Shown here: piece after piece, positions 32,519 through 43,300 of the stretch
How positions within the stretch are numbered: the stretch's first letter is position 1
Layout: every line of letters starts with the position of its first letter
Assembly (NCBI RefSeq): GCF_014203015.1
Contig: NZ_JACHIB010000007.1
Location: 63,634-127,633, forward strand
Source of the DNA: Castellaniella defragrans
GTDB lineage: Bacteria; Pseudomonadota; Gammaproteobacteria; Burkholderiales; Burkholderiaceae_B
Length of the DNA: 64,000 nt
Direction: 5' to 3'
The notes under the pieces: model-generated
What the model was told of the DNA's origin: nothing
Database searches by the model: none
What the model saw: the letters and a program-made list of their open reading frames with translations, nothing else
Position numbers and translations under genes: made by a program

Positions 32519-32968
32519 ATGCGGGAAAGCGATTCGATACGAAAATGCCCCGACGGCCCGGAGGCGTCGTTCGGCCGCCTGACGATGCGCGAGCGCGAAG
32601 TCACGGACTACCTCACGCGGGGTAGGTCCAACAAGTACATCGCGGTCGAACTCGGGGTCACGCAGCGCACGATCGAAGCCCATCGCGCGCGGATATTCCA
32701 GAAACTGCGCGTGCGCAACGTGGTGGAACTGACCCGGTATTGCCTGTCCCGGCGCGCGGGCGCGCCGGATGCCGGCACGGGCGATCCCGGGTCGTCGGCC
32801 GGCGGGGGCGCCGCCGCGGTGCCGGGGATCAGCGCCCGGCGCAGGCTTCGGCCGGTTTCGCGGCCAGTTCCTGGATGGGGTCGATATCCGCCTGGCGGGT
32901 CAGCCGCGATTCCAGCAAGGGGGTCTGGCCGTCCAGGCGGATCAGGCGCAAGACGTTCGGCTGGATGA
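32519..32968 (+). CDS. LuxR/FixJ-type helix-turn-helix protein without receiver domain
   Basis: 149 residues as read. Residues about 20-78 are a clear GerE/LuxR DNA-binding domain (LTMREREVTDYLTRG, then GVTQRTIEAHRARIFQKL). No receiver or autoinducer domain precedes it. The remaining 70 residues are Gly/Pro/Arg-rich and lie antisense over the 3' end of the neighbouring lipoprotein gene, so the natural C-terminus may have been shorter. ATG 32519 has GGGGGAG upstream, a strong ribosome-binding site. Target genes unknown; the nearest is the convergent lipoprotein. Confidence 0.75.
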   Translation: MRESDSIRKCPDGPEASFGRLTMREREVTDYLTRGRSNKYIAVELGVTQRTIEAHRARIFQKLRVRNVVELTRYCLSRRAGAPDAGTGDPGSSAGGGAAAVPGISARRRLRPVSRPVPGWGRYPPGGSAAIPARGSGRPGGSGARRSAG

Positions 32969-33545
32969 ATTCCAGCGTGGCATGGGGCTGCTCGCCGGCT
33001 TGCAGCACGATGCGGACCGGTTCGGTGGACACCAGGTGCCAGCAGCCCATCGCGGCGGTGGCGGCCGTGCCATCCAGCGGTGCGCTGCGGGCGCGCCATT
33101 GGCCGTCGGGCGCCAGGGTGAGCGTCATGCGGCGCGCCGGGCAGGCCTGCTGTCCGGCGGGGCAGGCGACGGTGCCCAGGTAGGATCGGGTCTCGGCCAG
33201 TTCGCGGGGCATGTGGCCGGGGCCGGCCGGCCGGCCGGCGGCCTGCCCGGTGGCGGCCTGCACAGCGGCGGGGGCCGCATCGGTCCCGGCGGGCTGGGCG
33301 GCCGCGGCGCCGCTTTCCGGCGCCGGCTTTTTCTGGCTGTCGGCACCGAAGCCGAATTGCAGCTGCGCGGGGGCGACCGTGTCCGCGTCGCCCTGGGCGC
33401 GGTGGCGCGCGTCGGAAACCGTGCCGCCGCGCGAAACGTCATAGAAGCCGGGTTCGCGCTGCTGGGCGCAGGCGGCCAGCAGGGCCAGCAGCCCCAGGCT
33501 GAGCAGGCGGGGGATCGTGGGGGAAAGGGCGCGCGGCATGATCAT
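32829..33545 (-). CDS. Lipoprotein, possibly NlpE-like
   Basis: 238 residues (236 if the second Met is used). The lipobox LLAACA predicts lipidation at about Cys26. An Ala/Pro-rich linker leads to a C-terminal domain (about 120-225). The pattern YLGTVACPAGQQAC, then MTLTLAPDGQW, GCWHL and LRLIRLDGQ resembles the NlpE/META-type small beta-barrel, but I hold this as a suggestion. Its 5' end overlaps the start of the divergent peptidase gene, and its 3' end overlaps the LuxR-type ORF. Confidence 0.7.
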   Translation of the reverse strand: MIMPRALSPTIPRLLSLGLLALLAACAQQREPGFYDVSRGGTVSDARHRAQGDADTVAPAQLQFGFGADSQKKPAPESGAAAAQPAGTDAAPAAVQAATGQAAGRPAGPGHMPRELAETRSYLGTVACPAGQQACPARRMTLTLAPDGQWRARSAPLDGTAATAAMGCWHLVSTEPVRIVLQAGEQPHATLEFIQPNVLRLIRLDGQTPLLESRLTRQADIDPIQELAAKPAEACAGR

Positions 33546-34506
33546 GACGAACTGGATCGAGAAGCCGCCATTCTACGCATTTGCGGGAGGCTTGGCGATG
33601 GGATGCGGGGCGATGGCCGGATGGGCGGGGGGCCTGCTCCAGGGGCTGGCGCCCTGGGCCGACGCGGCATGGGACGCGGTGGGCGGGGAGGCTTGGCGAT
33701 GGGATGCCGCGGGTTGGGGCGCGGCCGGCCCAGGCGTGCCGGGCCTGGCCGCGGCGGTGGGCGCGTGCGTGGGCGTCCTGCTGGGGCGCTGGGCCCGGGC
33801 CTATGCGGATCGCCTGGATGCCGATGCGCCGGCCACGGCGGGCACGCTGTGGGCCGCGGCGGCGGATGCCCCCTCGCGCCCCTGGCGGCCGCTGCGCGAC
33901 GGCCCGATGGCGGCGCTGCTGGGCCTTGCGGCCGGGCTGCTGGCGGCCGGCGGCGGCCTGGCACTCGTGCCGCTGGCCCTGGTCCTGGCCGCGCTCGCCT
34001 GGATCGATGCGCGCAGCGGCCTCCTGCCCGATGCGCTCACCTTGCCGCTGATGGCGGCCGGCTGGCTGCTGGGTCCCCAGGGCTCCGGAACCGCGGCCGG
34101 CGCGTCCGCCCTGGTCTGGGCGGGCCTGGCCGGCATGGCGGGGCTGTACCGCCGCCTGCGCGGGCGCGACGGCTTCGGCGGCGGCGACGTCAAGTGCCTG
34201 GCGGCGCTGGCGGGTTGGTTCGGGCCGCAGGCCGCCCTCGGCATCCTCTGGCTGGCCTGCGTGCTCGGGCTGGCCGCCTGCCTGGCCCGGCGCGGCGGCT
34301 GGCGCCGGCCGTATCCCTTCGGGCCCTGCATCGCCGCGGCGGCGGGCGCATGGATGCTGGCGCCGTTCGGCGCGGTCCTCCTGGCGCCGCCCTGGGCCTC
34401 CCCGCCGGCGCCGTCCGGCGCCCCCCCGGCGGCCGCCTTCCTTGCGCCGCTCGGCGCACCCTTCGCGGCACTCGACGCATCCCTTGCGGTACATTCATGT
34501 CTTTGA
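33538..34506 (+). CDS. Degenerate type IV prepilin peptidase-like protein
   Basis: 322 residues, polytopic. Two aspartate motifs of the A24 family are present: LAWIDARSGLLPDALTLPL and the later GFGGGDVKCLAALAGWFG. Peptidase chemistry could therefore be intact. The zinc-binding CxxC pairs and the N-methylation domain of full PilD are absent, and the N-terminal part contains a 22-bp internal direct repeat. The C-terminus is Pro/Ala-rich. The position just before coaE matches pilD in relatives. The start (33538 or 33544) shares bases with the divergent lipoprotein start. Confidence 0.75.
   Translation: MIMTNWIEKPPFYAFAGGLAMGCGAMAGWAGGLLQGLAPWADAAWDAVGGEAWRWDAAGWGAAGPGVPGLAAAVGACVGVLLGRWARAYADRLDADAPATAGTLWAAAADAPSRPWRPLRDGPMAALLGLAAGLLAAGGGLALVPLALVLAALAWIDARSGLLPDALTLPLMAAGWLLGPQGSGTAAGASALVWAGLAGMAGLYRRLRGRDGFGGGDVKCLAALAGWFGPQAALGILWLACVLGLAACLARRGGWRRPYPFGPCIAAAAGAWMLAPFGAVLLAPPWASPPAPSGAPPAAAFLAPLGAPFAALDASLAVHSCL
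33585..33707. repeat. 22-bp direct repeat, copies 101 bp apart
   Basis: A 22-bp sequence beginning GGGAGGCTTGGCG occurs at 33585-33606 and 33686-33707 inside the peptidase-like gene. The offset is not a multiple of three, so the two copies are read in different frames. Confidence 0.9.
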
Positions 34507-34525
34507 TTCGACATGCGGGGATGCC

Positions 34526-35158
34526 ATGTTTTCCATCGGCCTGACCGGGGGCATCGGCTCGGGCAAGTCCATGGTGGCCGACTGGCTGGCCGAATGGGGC
34601 GCGGCGGTCATCGACACCGACCGGATCGCCCATGACCTGACGGCTCCGGGCGGCGCCGCGATCGGCCCCTTGCGGGAGGCGTTCGGCGCGGCGGCGATCG
34701 GCCCGGACGGCGCCCTGGACCGGGGCTGGATGCGCACGCACGCCTTCGCCGACCCGGCGGTGCGGCGGCGGCTCGAAGCCGTGCTCCATCCCCTGATCGA
34801 CCAGGCCGTGCGCGATCAGGCGCAGCGGGCCCGGGGGCCTTACCGGGTGTTCGTCGTGCCGCTGCTGGTCGAGTCCGGCCGCTGGCGCGACCGGGTGGAC
34901 CGCATCTGCGTGGTCGACTGCGATCCCGAGACCCAGGTGCGCCGGGTGCAGGCGCGCAGCGGGCTGACGCGCGACACCATTGAGCGTATCATGTCCGCTC
35001 AGGCATCCAGGACGGAGCGCCTTGCTGCGGCCGACGACGTCATCTCCAACGACGACTCGACCGATCTGGACGTGCTGCGCCAGCGCGCATTCCAGCTTCA
35101 CCAGGCCTGGTGCGACCGCGCCTCGCGGTCGGCGGATGGGCGCACCACTCATGGATAG
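34526..35158 (+). CDS. coaE: Dephospho-CoA kinase
   Basis: Last step of CoA synthesis. The 210 residues begin MFSIGLTGGIGSGKS (Walker A), continue with VIDTDRIAHDL (substrate-binding DxD region) and have the lid-type segment QVRRVQARSGLTRDTIERIMSAQ. ATG 34526 is chosen because the P-loop starts at residue 8 as in the family; the frame is open 84 bp further upstream. It lies 19 bp after the peptidase gene and 12 bp before zapD. Confidence 0.95.
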   Translation: MFSIGLTGGIGSGKSMVADWLAEWGAAVIDTDRIAHDLTAPGGAAIGPLREAFGAAAIGPDGALDRGWMRTHAFADPAVRRRLEAVLHPLIDQAVRDQAQRARGPYRVFVVPLLVESGRWRDRVDRICVVDCDPETQVRRVQARSGLTRDTIERIMSAQASRTERLAAADDVISNDDSTDLDVLRQRAFQLHQAWCDRASRSADGRTTHG

Positions 35159-35170
35159 GGTCTTTTGCGC

Positions 35171-35923
35171 GTGATTTTGTACGAGTATCCCTGCAATGAA
35201 CGTGTCCGCACCCTGCTGAGGGTCGAATACCTGTTCGACCGCCTGTTCTTCTTCGCCCGGGGCGAAGACGCCCACTGCCACCAGATCGCCATGACCACGC
35301 TGTTCGATCTGCTGGACATCTGCGAGCGCGCCGACGTCCGCACGGCGATCCTCCAGGACATGGACCGCCACCGGTCCGCCCTGTCCGCCCTGCGCGAGCA
35401 TCCGGGCGTGGACGGCGTCACGCTGGATCGGCTGCTGGCGGAAATGCAGTCGGTGTCCGCGGCGCTCGCCGGCCAGGGCCGCATCGGCCAGGGCCTGCGC
35501 GACAACGAGTGGCTCGCCAGCCTGCGCGGGCGGATCACGGTGCCGGGCGGCTCCTCGCCCGTGGACATGCCTTCCTACTATTCCTGGCAGCTCAAGCCGG
35601 CCGAGGCGCGCGTGGCCGACCTGCGCGGCTGGATCGAGCCGATGATGCCGCTGCACCGCGCGATGGCGCTGATCCTGCAATTGCTGCGCGACGCCGGCGA
35701 CGCCCGCGACCAGGTGGCCACCCAGGGCGCCTACCAGGAGATGCTGGGCGGCAAGTCCTTCCAGCTGCTGCGCGTCTGGGTCGATCCGGCCCTGGGCGTC
35801 TTCCCGGAAGTCAGTGCCAACAAATACGTCATCTGGGTGCGGTTTTCCACCCAGGACAATGAACTCAAGCCCCAGCCGGTCAGCCGCGACGTGGCCTTCC
35901 GCCTGGCGCGCTGCAATCTGTAG
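35171..35923 (+). CDS. zapD: Cell division protein ZapD
   Basis: FtsZ-bundling factor at the division ring. The 250 residues begin with the typical [27 protein letters not shown] and include [25 protein letters not shown] chose GTG 35171; a TTG at 35165 would add two residues. The yacG gene that often follows zapD is absent and the RND efflux operon begins 9 bp after the stop. Confidence 0.93.
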   Translation: MILYEYPCNERVRTLLRVEYLFDRLFFFARGEDAHCHQIAMTTLFDLLDICERADVRTAILQDMDRHRSALSALREHPGVDGVTLDRLLAEMQSVSAALAGQGRIGQGLRDNEWLASLRGRITVPGGSSPVDMPSYYSWQLKPAEARVADLRGWIEPMMPLHRAMALILQLLRDAGDARDQVATQGAYQEMLGGKSFQLLRVWVDPALGVFPEVSANKYVIWVRFSTQDNELKPQPVSRDVAFRLARCNL

Positions 35924-35932
35924 GACCCCATC

Positions 35933-37291
35933 ATGACCTCTATCACGACGCGGCCCCGTGGGACGCGCCGCAGGATCCTGGCGTGGGCGGCAGCCTGCGG
36001 GCTGGCGGCGTTCGCCCTGTGGTATTTCTGGCCGGGCGGCGCCGGCGGACCGGGCGGCCCCGGAGGCCCGGGCGGCCCGGGCGGGCGCGGCTTCCGCATG
36101 GGCGCGCAGGCCACGCCGGTGGCCGTCGCGCGGGCCGAGCCGGGCCGCATCGACCGCACCCTGCGGGCGCTGGGCACCGTCACGCCGCTGGCGACCGTCG
36201 TCATCCGCGCGCGCGTGGACGGCCCGCTGCAATCGGTGAATTTCGACGACGGCCAGGCCGTGCGGGCCGGCGAGGTGCTGGCGGTGATCGATCCCCAGCC
36301 CTTCCGCGTCCAGCTGGACCAGGCCCTGGGCCAGCAGATGCAGCATGCCGCCCAGCTCGAACAGGCGCGCCGCGACCTGGCCCGCTACGAGCAGCTGTAC
36401 AAGCAGGATTCGGTGGCGCGCCAGCAGCTGGATTCCGCCCGCGCCCAGGTGCGCGAGCTCCAGGGGCAGGCGAAATCGGACCAGGCGGCGGTGGACGACG
36501 CCCGCCTGCAGCTGGGCTACACGGAAATCCGCGCTCCCGTGGACGGCCGCCTGGGCCTGCGCAAGGTCGATGCGGGCAACATGATCCGCACCTCCGACGC
36601 CGACGGCCTGGTGGTGCTGACGCAGAGCCGGCCGATCGATGTGGTGTTCTCCATTCCCCAGACCCGCCTGCCGGCCCTGCTGGAGGCGCGCCGCGCCGAG
36701 CCGGCCCTGCAGACGCGCCTGTTCAGCGATGCCGCCGGGACGGCGCTGGCCACCGGGACCCTGGTGGCGGTGGACAACCAGATCGATGTGGCCACCGGCA
36801 CCGTCCAGCTCAAGGCCCGCTTCGACAACGCCGACGAGTCCCTCTTTCCCAACCAGTTCGTCCAGGTCCGCCTGCGCCTGGGGACGCAGGAAGGCGTGAC
36901 GCTGCCCCTGCGCGCGGTGCAGCGCGGCTCGCAGGGCGAGTACGTCTATCGGCTCGACGCCGAGCGCAAGGCTCGGGTCGTGCCGGTCACGACCGGAGTG
37001 GACGACGGCGAGCGGGTGGTGATCGAATCCGGCCTGCGGGCGGGCGACACGGTGGTGGTCGAGGGCACGGACCGGCTGCGCGACGGCAGCGAGGTGGAGA
37101 TCGTCGCGCCGGAGGCCGCGGGTGCCGCGGCCGGAGCCGGGGCCGGCGCCGCGGCCCAGGCGGAAGGCGGCCCCGTCAAGGCCGAAGGCGCCGCCCGTCC
37201 GGAAGGGGCGGGGTCCGCCGAGGGCGCCCGCCAGGCGCCGCCCGGAACGGCGGGCGGGCGCCGCGGCGCCGGCCGGAGCCCGGCCTCGTGA
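35933..37291 (+). CDS. mdtA: RND efflux periplasmic adaptor MdtA
   Basis: 452 residues. One N-terminal membrane helix (about 14-33) and a collagen-like Gly-Gly-Pro run (about 35-51) precede the adaptor: barrel-sandwich halves (about 60-120 and 195-230), an alpha-hairpin (about 120-190), then beta-barrel and membrane-proximal domains. The C-terminal 60 residues are Ala/Gly-rich. It links the inner-membrane pump to the outer channel. The stop overlaps the mdtB GTG start by 4 bp. AGGA lies upstream of the ATG. Confidence 0.92.
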   Translation: MTSITTRPRGTRRRILAWAAACGLAAFALWYFWPGGAGGPGGPGGPGGPGGRGFRMGAQATPVAVARAEPGRIDRTLRALGTVTPLATVVIRARVDGPLQSVNFDDGQAVRAGEVLAVIDPQPFRVQLDQALGQQMQHAAQLEQARRDLARYEQLYKQDSVARQQLDSARAQVRELQGQAKSDQAAVDDARLQLGYTEIRAPVDGRLGLRKVDAGNMIRTSDADGLVVLTQSRPIDVVFSIPQTRLPALLEARRAEPALQTRLFSDAAGTALATGTLVAVDNQIDVATGTVQLKARFDNADESLFPNQFVQVRLRLGTQEGVTLPLRAVQRGSQGEYVYRLDAERKARVVPVTTGVDDGERVVIESGLRAGDTVVVEGTDRLRDGSEVEIVAPEAAGAAAGAGAGAAAQAEGGPVKAEGAARPEGAGSAEGARQAPPGTAGGRRGAGRSPAS

Positions 37292-40200
37292 ACCTGTCGC
37301 GCCTGTTCATCCTGCGGCCGGTCGCCACGACCCTGGCGATGGTCGCGCTGGCGCTGGCGGGCCTGCTGGCCTACCGCGAACTGCCGGTGTCGGCGCTGCC
37401 CCAGGTCGATTTCCCCACCATCCAGGTCACCACCCTGTACCCGGGCGCCGGCCCGGACGTCATGACCGCGCTGGTGACTTCGCCGCTGGAGCGCCAGTTC
37501 GGCCAGATGCCGGGCCTGTCGCAGATGCTGTCCACCAGTTCGGGAGGCTCGTCGCGCATCACGCTGCGCTTCGACCTGGGCCTGCCGCTGGACGTGGCCG
37601 AACAGGAGGTGCAGGCGGCCATCAACGCGGCCTCGAACCTGCTGCCCGCGGACATGCCCTCGCCGCCGATCTACAGCAAGATCAACCCGGCCGACGCCCC
37701 GGTGATGACCCTGGCGGTGACGTCCCCCACGCTGCCGCTGCCCCAGGTGCGCGACCTGATCGAGGTGCGCGTGGCGCAGAAGCTGTCCCAGATCAGCGGC
37801 GTCGGGCTGGTCAGCGTGGCCGGCGGCCAGCGGCCGGCCGTGCGCATCCAGGTCGATCCGCAGGCGCTGGCCGCGCACAAGCTGACGCTGGCCGACGTGC
37901 GCAAGGCCGTGACCCAGTCCAACGTCAACCAGCCCAAGGGCAATCTGGACGGGCCGCAGCGCTCGATCACGATCAGCGTCAACGACCAGCTCAAGGACCC
38001 GGCCGAATACGAGCGCCTGATCCTGGCCTACGAGAACGGCGCGCCGCTGCGCCTGGGCGACGTGGCGCAGGTGCGCCGCGCGGCGGAAAACCTCGACCAG
38101 GCCGCCTGGTTCGGCCGCACGCCCGCCATCCTGCTGAACATCCAGCGCCAGCCGGGCGCCAACGTGATCGAGGTGGTGGACCGCGTCCAGGCCCTGCTGC
38201 CCGGCCTGCGCGCCACCCTGCCCACCGGCGTGGACCTGCAGGTGGCCTCCGACCGCACGCACACGATCCGCGATTCGGTGGCCCACGTGCAGATCGAGAT
38301 GCTGCTGGCCATCGCCCTGGTGGTGGCGGTGACCTTCGTGTTCCTGCGCACCTGGCGGGCCACCCTGATCCCGGGCGTGGTCGTGCCGCTGTCCCTGGTC
38401 GGGACCTTCGCCCTGATGGCGCTGCTGGGCTTCAGCATCAACAACCTGACCCTGATGGCCCTGACCATCGCCACCGGCTTCGTGGTGGACGACGCCATCG
38501 TCATGATCGAGAACATCGCCCGCCACATCGAGGAAGGCGAGACCGCGATGGCGGCCGCGCTGCGCGGGGCCAGGCAGATCGGCTTCACCCTGGTGTCGCT
38601 GACCCTGTCGCTGATCGCGGTGCTGATCCCGCTGCTGTTCATGGCCGACGTGGTCGGGCGGCTGTTCCGCGAGTTCGCCGTCACCCTGGCCGTGGCCATC
38701 CTGCTGTCGCTGCTGATCTCCCTGACGCTCACGCCCATGATGTGCGCGCGCATGCTGCGGCCCGAATCGGAGGAAAAGCACGGGCGCTTCCTGCAAGGGG
38801 CCGGGGCGCTGATGGATCGGCTGATCGCCGCCTACGACCGCGGGCTGACCTGGGTCCTGGCGCACCAGCGCGCCACGCTGTGGGCCGCGGCGGCGACGCT
38901 GCTCGTCACCGCGGGGCTGTACGCCGCCATCCCCAAGGGTTTCTTCCCGCAGCAGGACACGGGGGCGCTGCAGGCCATCACCCAGGGGCCGCAGTCGGCC
39001 TCGTTCCAGGTCATGAGCCGCCTGCAGCAGCAGGCCGTCGAGCGGCTGCTGGACGACCCGGCGGTGGCCTCGGTGGCGTCCTTCATCGGCATCGACGGTG
39101 ACAACGCCACGCTGAACACCGGGCGACTGCAGATCACGCTCAAGCCGCTGGCCGAGCGCGGCGAGCGGGCGGCCGCCGTGATCGAACGCCTGCAGGCGGC
39201 CCTGCAGCCGGTGGTGGGCCTGGAGGCCTGGCTGCAGCCGGTGCAGGAGCTGTCCGTCGAGGACCAGGTCAGCCGCGCCCAGTTCCAGATGACGCTGTCC
39301 AGCCCCGACGAGGCCGCGCTGGCGGACTGGACCCCCCGGCTGGTGGACGCCTTGCGCGCGCTGCCGGAACTGCGCGACGTGGCCGGCGACTTGCAGGACC
39401 GGGGCCTGGCGCTGGCCGTGTCGGTGGACCGCGACGCGGCGGCGCGGCTGGGCGTCACCCAGGCCTCGATCGACGACGCGCTCTACGACGCCTTCGGCCA
39501 GCGGCTGATCTCCACGATCTACACGCAGTCGGCGCAATACCGGGTGGTGCTGGAGGCCGACGCCGACCTGCTCGACGGCGGCCCCGCAGCGCTGGAGCAC
39601 CTGCACGTGCCGACGGCCTCGGGCGGGGTCACGCCGCTGTCCAGCGTGGCGCGCTTCGAGCCCGGGCTGGCGCGCCTGGCCGTGCAGCGCCTGGATCAGT
39701 TCCCGGCGGCCACCGTGTCGTTCAGCCTGGAGCCGGGCACCGCCCTGTCCGACGCCGTGGACGCCATCGAGTCGGCGCGCGTCGCGCTGGGCGTGCCCGA
39801 TTCCGTCGATGTCCGCTTCCAGGGCGCGGCCCAGGCCTTCCAGGCCTCGCTCTCCAGCACGCTGTGGCTGCTGCTGGCGGCGGTGGTGACCATGTACATC
39901 GTGCTCGGGGTGCTGTACGAGAGCCTGATCCATCCGGTCACCATCCTGTCCACGCTGCCCTCGGCGGCCATCGGCGCGCTGCTGGCGCTGTGGCTGGGCG
40001 GGGCGGAACTGGACATGATCGGCGTGATCGGCATCATCCTGCTGATCGGGATCGTCAAGAAGAACGCCATCCTGATGATCGATTTCGCGCTCGATGCGCA
40101 GCGCGAGCGCGGCCTGGGGCCGCAGGCGGCGATCCACGAGGCCGCCCTGCTGCGCTTCCGGCCCATCCTGATGACGACCCTGGCGGCCTTCTTCAGCGCC

Positions 40201-40365
40201 ATCCCGCTGATGCTGGCCTCCGGGTCGGGGGCGGAACTGCGCCAGCCGCTGGGCCTGGCGATGGTGGGCGGGCTGCTGTGCAGCCAAGTGCTGACGCTGT
40301 TCACCACGCCCGTGATCTACCTGCTGTTCGAGCGCCTGGGCCACCGGCGGGCGGCGGGCGGCTGA
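37288..40365 (+). CDS. mdtB: RND efflux permease MdtB
   Basis: 1025 residues, 12-helix HAE1-type pump. It starts [28 protein letters not shown] and [15 protein letters not shown], has the proton-relay helix signature [17 protein letters not shown] (two Asp), RND repeats and a periplasmic funnel. GTG 37288 overlaps the mdtA stop (GTGA). MdtB and MdtC act as a heterotrimeric pump in Escherichia coli, exporting novobiocin, bile salts and similar compounds; substrates here are not known. Confidence 0.94.
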   Translation: MNLSRLFILRPVATTLAMVALALAGLLAYRELPVSALPQVDFPTIQVTTLYPGAGPDVMTALVTSPLERQFGQMPGLSQMLSTSSGGSSRITLRFDLGLPLDVAEQEVQAAINAASNLLPADMPSPPIYSKINPADAPVMTLAVTSPTLPLPQVRDLIEVRVAQKLSQISGVGLVSVAGGQRPAVRIQVDPQALAAHKLTLADVRKAVTQSNVNQPKGNLDGPQRSITISVNDQLKDPAEYERLILAYENGAPLRLGDVAQVRRAAENLDQAAWFGRTPAILLNIQRQPGANVIEVVDRVQALLPGLRATLPTGVDLQVASDRTHTIRDSVAHVQIEMLLAIALVVAVTFVFLRTWRATLIPGVVVPLSLVGTFALMALLGFSINNLTLMALTIATGFVVDDAIVMIENIARHIEEGETAMAAALRGARQIGFTLVSLTLSLIAVLIPLLFMADVVGRLFREFAVTLAVAILLSLLISLTLTPMMCARMLRPESEEKHGRFLQGAGALMDRLIAAYDRGLTWVLAHQRATLWAAAATLLVTAGLYAAIPKGFFPQQDTGALQAITQGPQSASFQVMSRLQQQAVERLLDDPAVASVASFIGIDGDNATLNTGRLQITLKPLAERGERAAAVIERLQAALQPVVGLEAWLQPVQELSVEDQVSRAQFQMTLSSPDEAALADWTPRLVDALRALPELRDVAGDLQDRGLALAVSVDRDAAARLGVTQASIDDALYDAFGQRLISTIYTQSAQYRVVLEADADLLDGGPAALEHLHVPTASGGVTPLSSVARFEPGLARLAVQRLDQFPAATVSFSLEPGTALSDAVDAIESARVALGVPDSVDVRFQGAAQAFQASLSSTLWLLLAAVVTMYIVLGVLYESLIHPVTILSTLPSAAIGALLALWLGGAELDMIGVIGIILLIGIVKKNAILMIDFALDAQRERGLGPQAAIHEAALLRFRPILMTTLAAFFSAIPLMLASGSGAELRQPLGLAMVGGLLCSQVLTLFTTPVIYLLFERLGHRRAAGG

Positions 40366-40366
40366 C

Positions 40367-43300
40367 ATGCGGTTCTTCGCCCTGTTCCTGCGCCGGCCGG
40401 TGGGCACGTCCCTGCTGTGCCTGGCGCTGGTCCTGGCCGGGGCGCTGGCGCTGCGCTTCCTGCCGGTGGCGCCGCTGCCGCAGGTGGATTTCCCCATGAT
40501 CTCGGTCTCGGCCTCGCTGCCGGGGGCCAGCCCCGAGACCATGGCCTCCAGCGTGGCCATGCCGCTGGAGCAGTCGCTGGGCGCGATCGCCGGGGTGGAA
40601 AGCATGAGCTCGCGCAGCAGCGAGGGCCAGACCGAGATCTCCCTGATGTTCGAGCTGGACCGCGACATCAACAGCGCCGCGCGCGACGTCCAGGCCGCCA
40701 TCAACGCCGCGCGGCCCATGCTGCCCTCGGGCATGCGCAACAATCCCGTCTACCGCAAGGTGAATTCCTCGTCCTCGCCCATCATGACGCTGGCGCTGAC
40801 TTCGGACACCGCCACGCGCGGCGAGCTCTACGACCTGGCGTCCACCGTGCTGGCGCAGAAACTGGCGCAGGTCAAGGGCGTGGGGCAGGTGACGCTGGGA
40901 GGCAGCTCGCTGCCGGCGGTGCGCGTGCTGGTGAATCCGCGCGCGCTGGAATCCATGGAGATCCCGCTGGACCGCGTGCGCGAGGTGCTGCAGGACGTGA
41001 ATTCGCTGCGCCCCGGCGGGCTGGCGCGGCGCGGCGACACCCAATGGCAGATCCACTCCAGCGGGCAGCTGCGCAAGGCCGCCGACTACGCCCCCCTGGT
41101 GGTGGAATGGCGCGACGGCCGCCCGGTGCGGCTGAGCGACGTGGCGCGCGTCGAGGACTCGGTCGAGGACACCAACCAGGTGGGCTATTTCAACGACCGC
41201 CCCGCCGTGCTGCTCATCATCCGCCGCCAGGCCGACGCCAACATCATCGAGACCGTGGACGCCATCCGCACGCTGCTGCCCGAGTTCCAGTCGCTGCTGC
41301 CCGAGCGGGTGCGCCTGACCGTGGCGCAGGACCGCACGCCCAGCATCCGGGCCTCGCTGTTCGAGGCCGAGCTGACCCTGGTGCTGTCGGTCGTGCTGGT
41401 GGTGGCCGTGGTGCTGGCCTTCCTCGGCAACTGGCGCGCCGCCCTGATCCCGGCGATCGCCGTGCCGGCCTCGCTGATCAGCACCTTCAGCCTGATGTGG
41501 TGGTTCGGCTTCACCCTGAACACGATTTCCCTGATGGCCCTGATCGTGGCCACCGGCTTCGTCGTGGACGACGCCATCGTGGTGCTGGAGAACATCATGC
41601 GCCACGTCGAGCGCGGCATGCGCCCGGCGCGCGCCGCCCTGCGCGGCGTGACCGAGGTCGGCTTCACCGTGCTGGCCATGAGCCTGTCGCTGATCGCCGT
41701 GTTCATCCCCCTGTGGCTGGTGGGCGGCCTGGTGGGGCGGCTGTTCAAGGAATTCGCGGTCACGCTGTCGGTGGCCATCGGCGTGTCGCTGCTGGTGTCG
41801 GTGACGCTGACGCCGGTCATGGCGGCGCGCCTGCTGCGCGCGCCGGCCGCGCACGAACCGCCGTCCGGGGGCCTGCTGCGGCGCTGGCTGCGGCGCTGGG
41901 GCCAGGCGGGCGATGCCGCCTACCGGCGCTCCCTGCGCTGGTCGCTGGACCACGGGCGCATCGTGCTGCTGCTGCTCCTGGCCACGGTGGGCCTGAACGT
42001 GTACCTGTACGCCAGCATCCCCAAGGGCTTCTTCCCGCAGCAGGACACGGGCCAGCTGATGGGCTTCTTCCGGGTGGACACCGGGACCTCCTTCGCCGAG
42101 ACCCAGGTCCGGCTGGACGCGTTCCGCCGCGTGCTGCTGGCCGACCCGGCGGTGGACACCGTCACCGCCTTCGCCGGCGGGCGCGGCGGCAGCAATTCCA
42201 GCTTCATCCAGGTGCAGCTCAAGCCCCTGGGCGAGCGCACGGCCAGCGCCACCGACGTCGTCAACCGCCTGCGGCCCCGCTTCGAGCACACGCCGGGGGC
42301 GCGCATGTTCCTGGTGCCGCAGCAGGACATCTTCGTGGGCCATTCCTCGCGCTCGGGCTCCTATTCCTACGTGCTGATGGGCAGCGACCTGGGCCTGCTG
42401 GCCCAGTGGCTGCCGCGCGTGCGCAACGTCCTGGCCGGACTGCCCGAGCTGGTGGACGTGGACGACGACGTCGAGGACAAGGGCCGGCGGGTGGAGCTGG
42501 TCGTCGACCGGGACGCCGCGCGGCGCCTGGGCGTACAGATGGCGGACCTGGCGGGCGTGCTGAACAATGCCTTCAGCCAGCGGCAGGCGGCCGTGCTGTA
42601 CGGCGCGCTGAACCAGTACCACGTCGTCATGGCGGTGCAGCCGCAGTACGCCCAGGACCTGCATTCGCTGCAGGCCCTGCAGGTGCTCAACGCCGCCGGC
42701 GAGCGCGTCCCCCTGACCGCTTTCACCCGCATCACCGAGGGCACCGCGCCGCGCGCGGTCAACCACGAGGGCCTGCTGGCGGCCGATTCGGTGTCCTTCG
42801 GCCTGGCGCCGGGCGTGTCCCTGGACCAGGCGCTGACGGCCATCGACCAGGCCGTGGCGCGCATCGGCCTGCCGACGCAGGAACTGCAGGCGGGGCTGGA
42901 CCAGAGCGCCGGCATGATGCGCGACGCGGTGGCGCAGCAGCCCTGGATGCTGGCGGCCGCGCTGGTGGCCATGTACCTGGTGCTGGGCATGCTCTACGAG
43001 AGCACCATCCATCCGATCACCATCCTGTCCACGCTGCCCTCGGCCGGCGTGGGCGCCCTGCTGGCCCTGCGGCTGGTGGGCATGGAATTCACCCTGATCG
43101 CGCTGATCGGCGTGTTCCTGCTGATCGGCATCGTCAAGAAGAACGCCATCATGATGGTGGACTTCGCCCTGCAGGCGCAGCGGCGCGAGGGCCTGGACCC
43201 GCGCGAGGCCATCTACCGCGCCTGCCTGGCGCGCCTGCGCCCGATCCTGATGACCACCCTGTCGGCCATGCTGGGCGCGCTGCCGCTGCTGCTGGCCACG

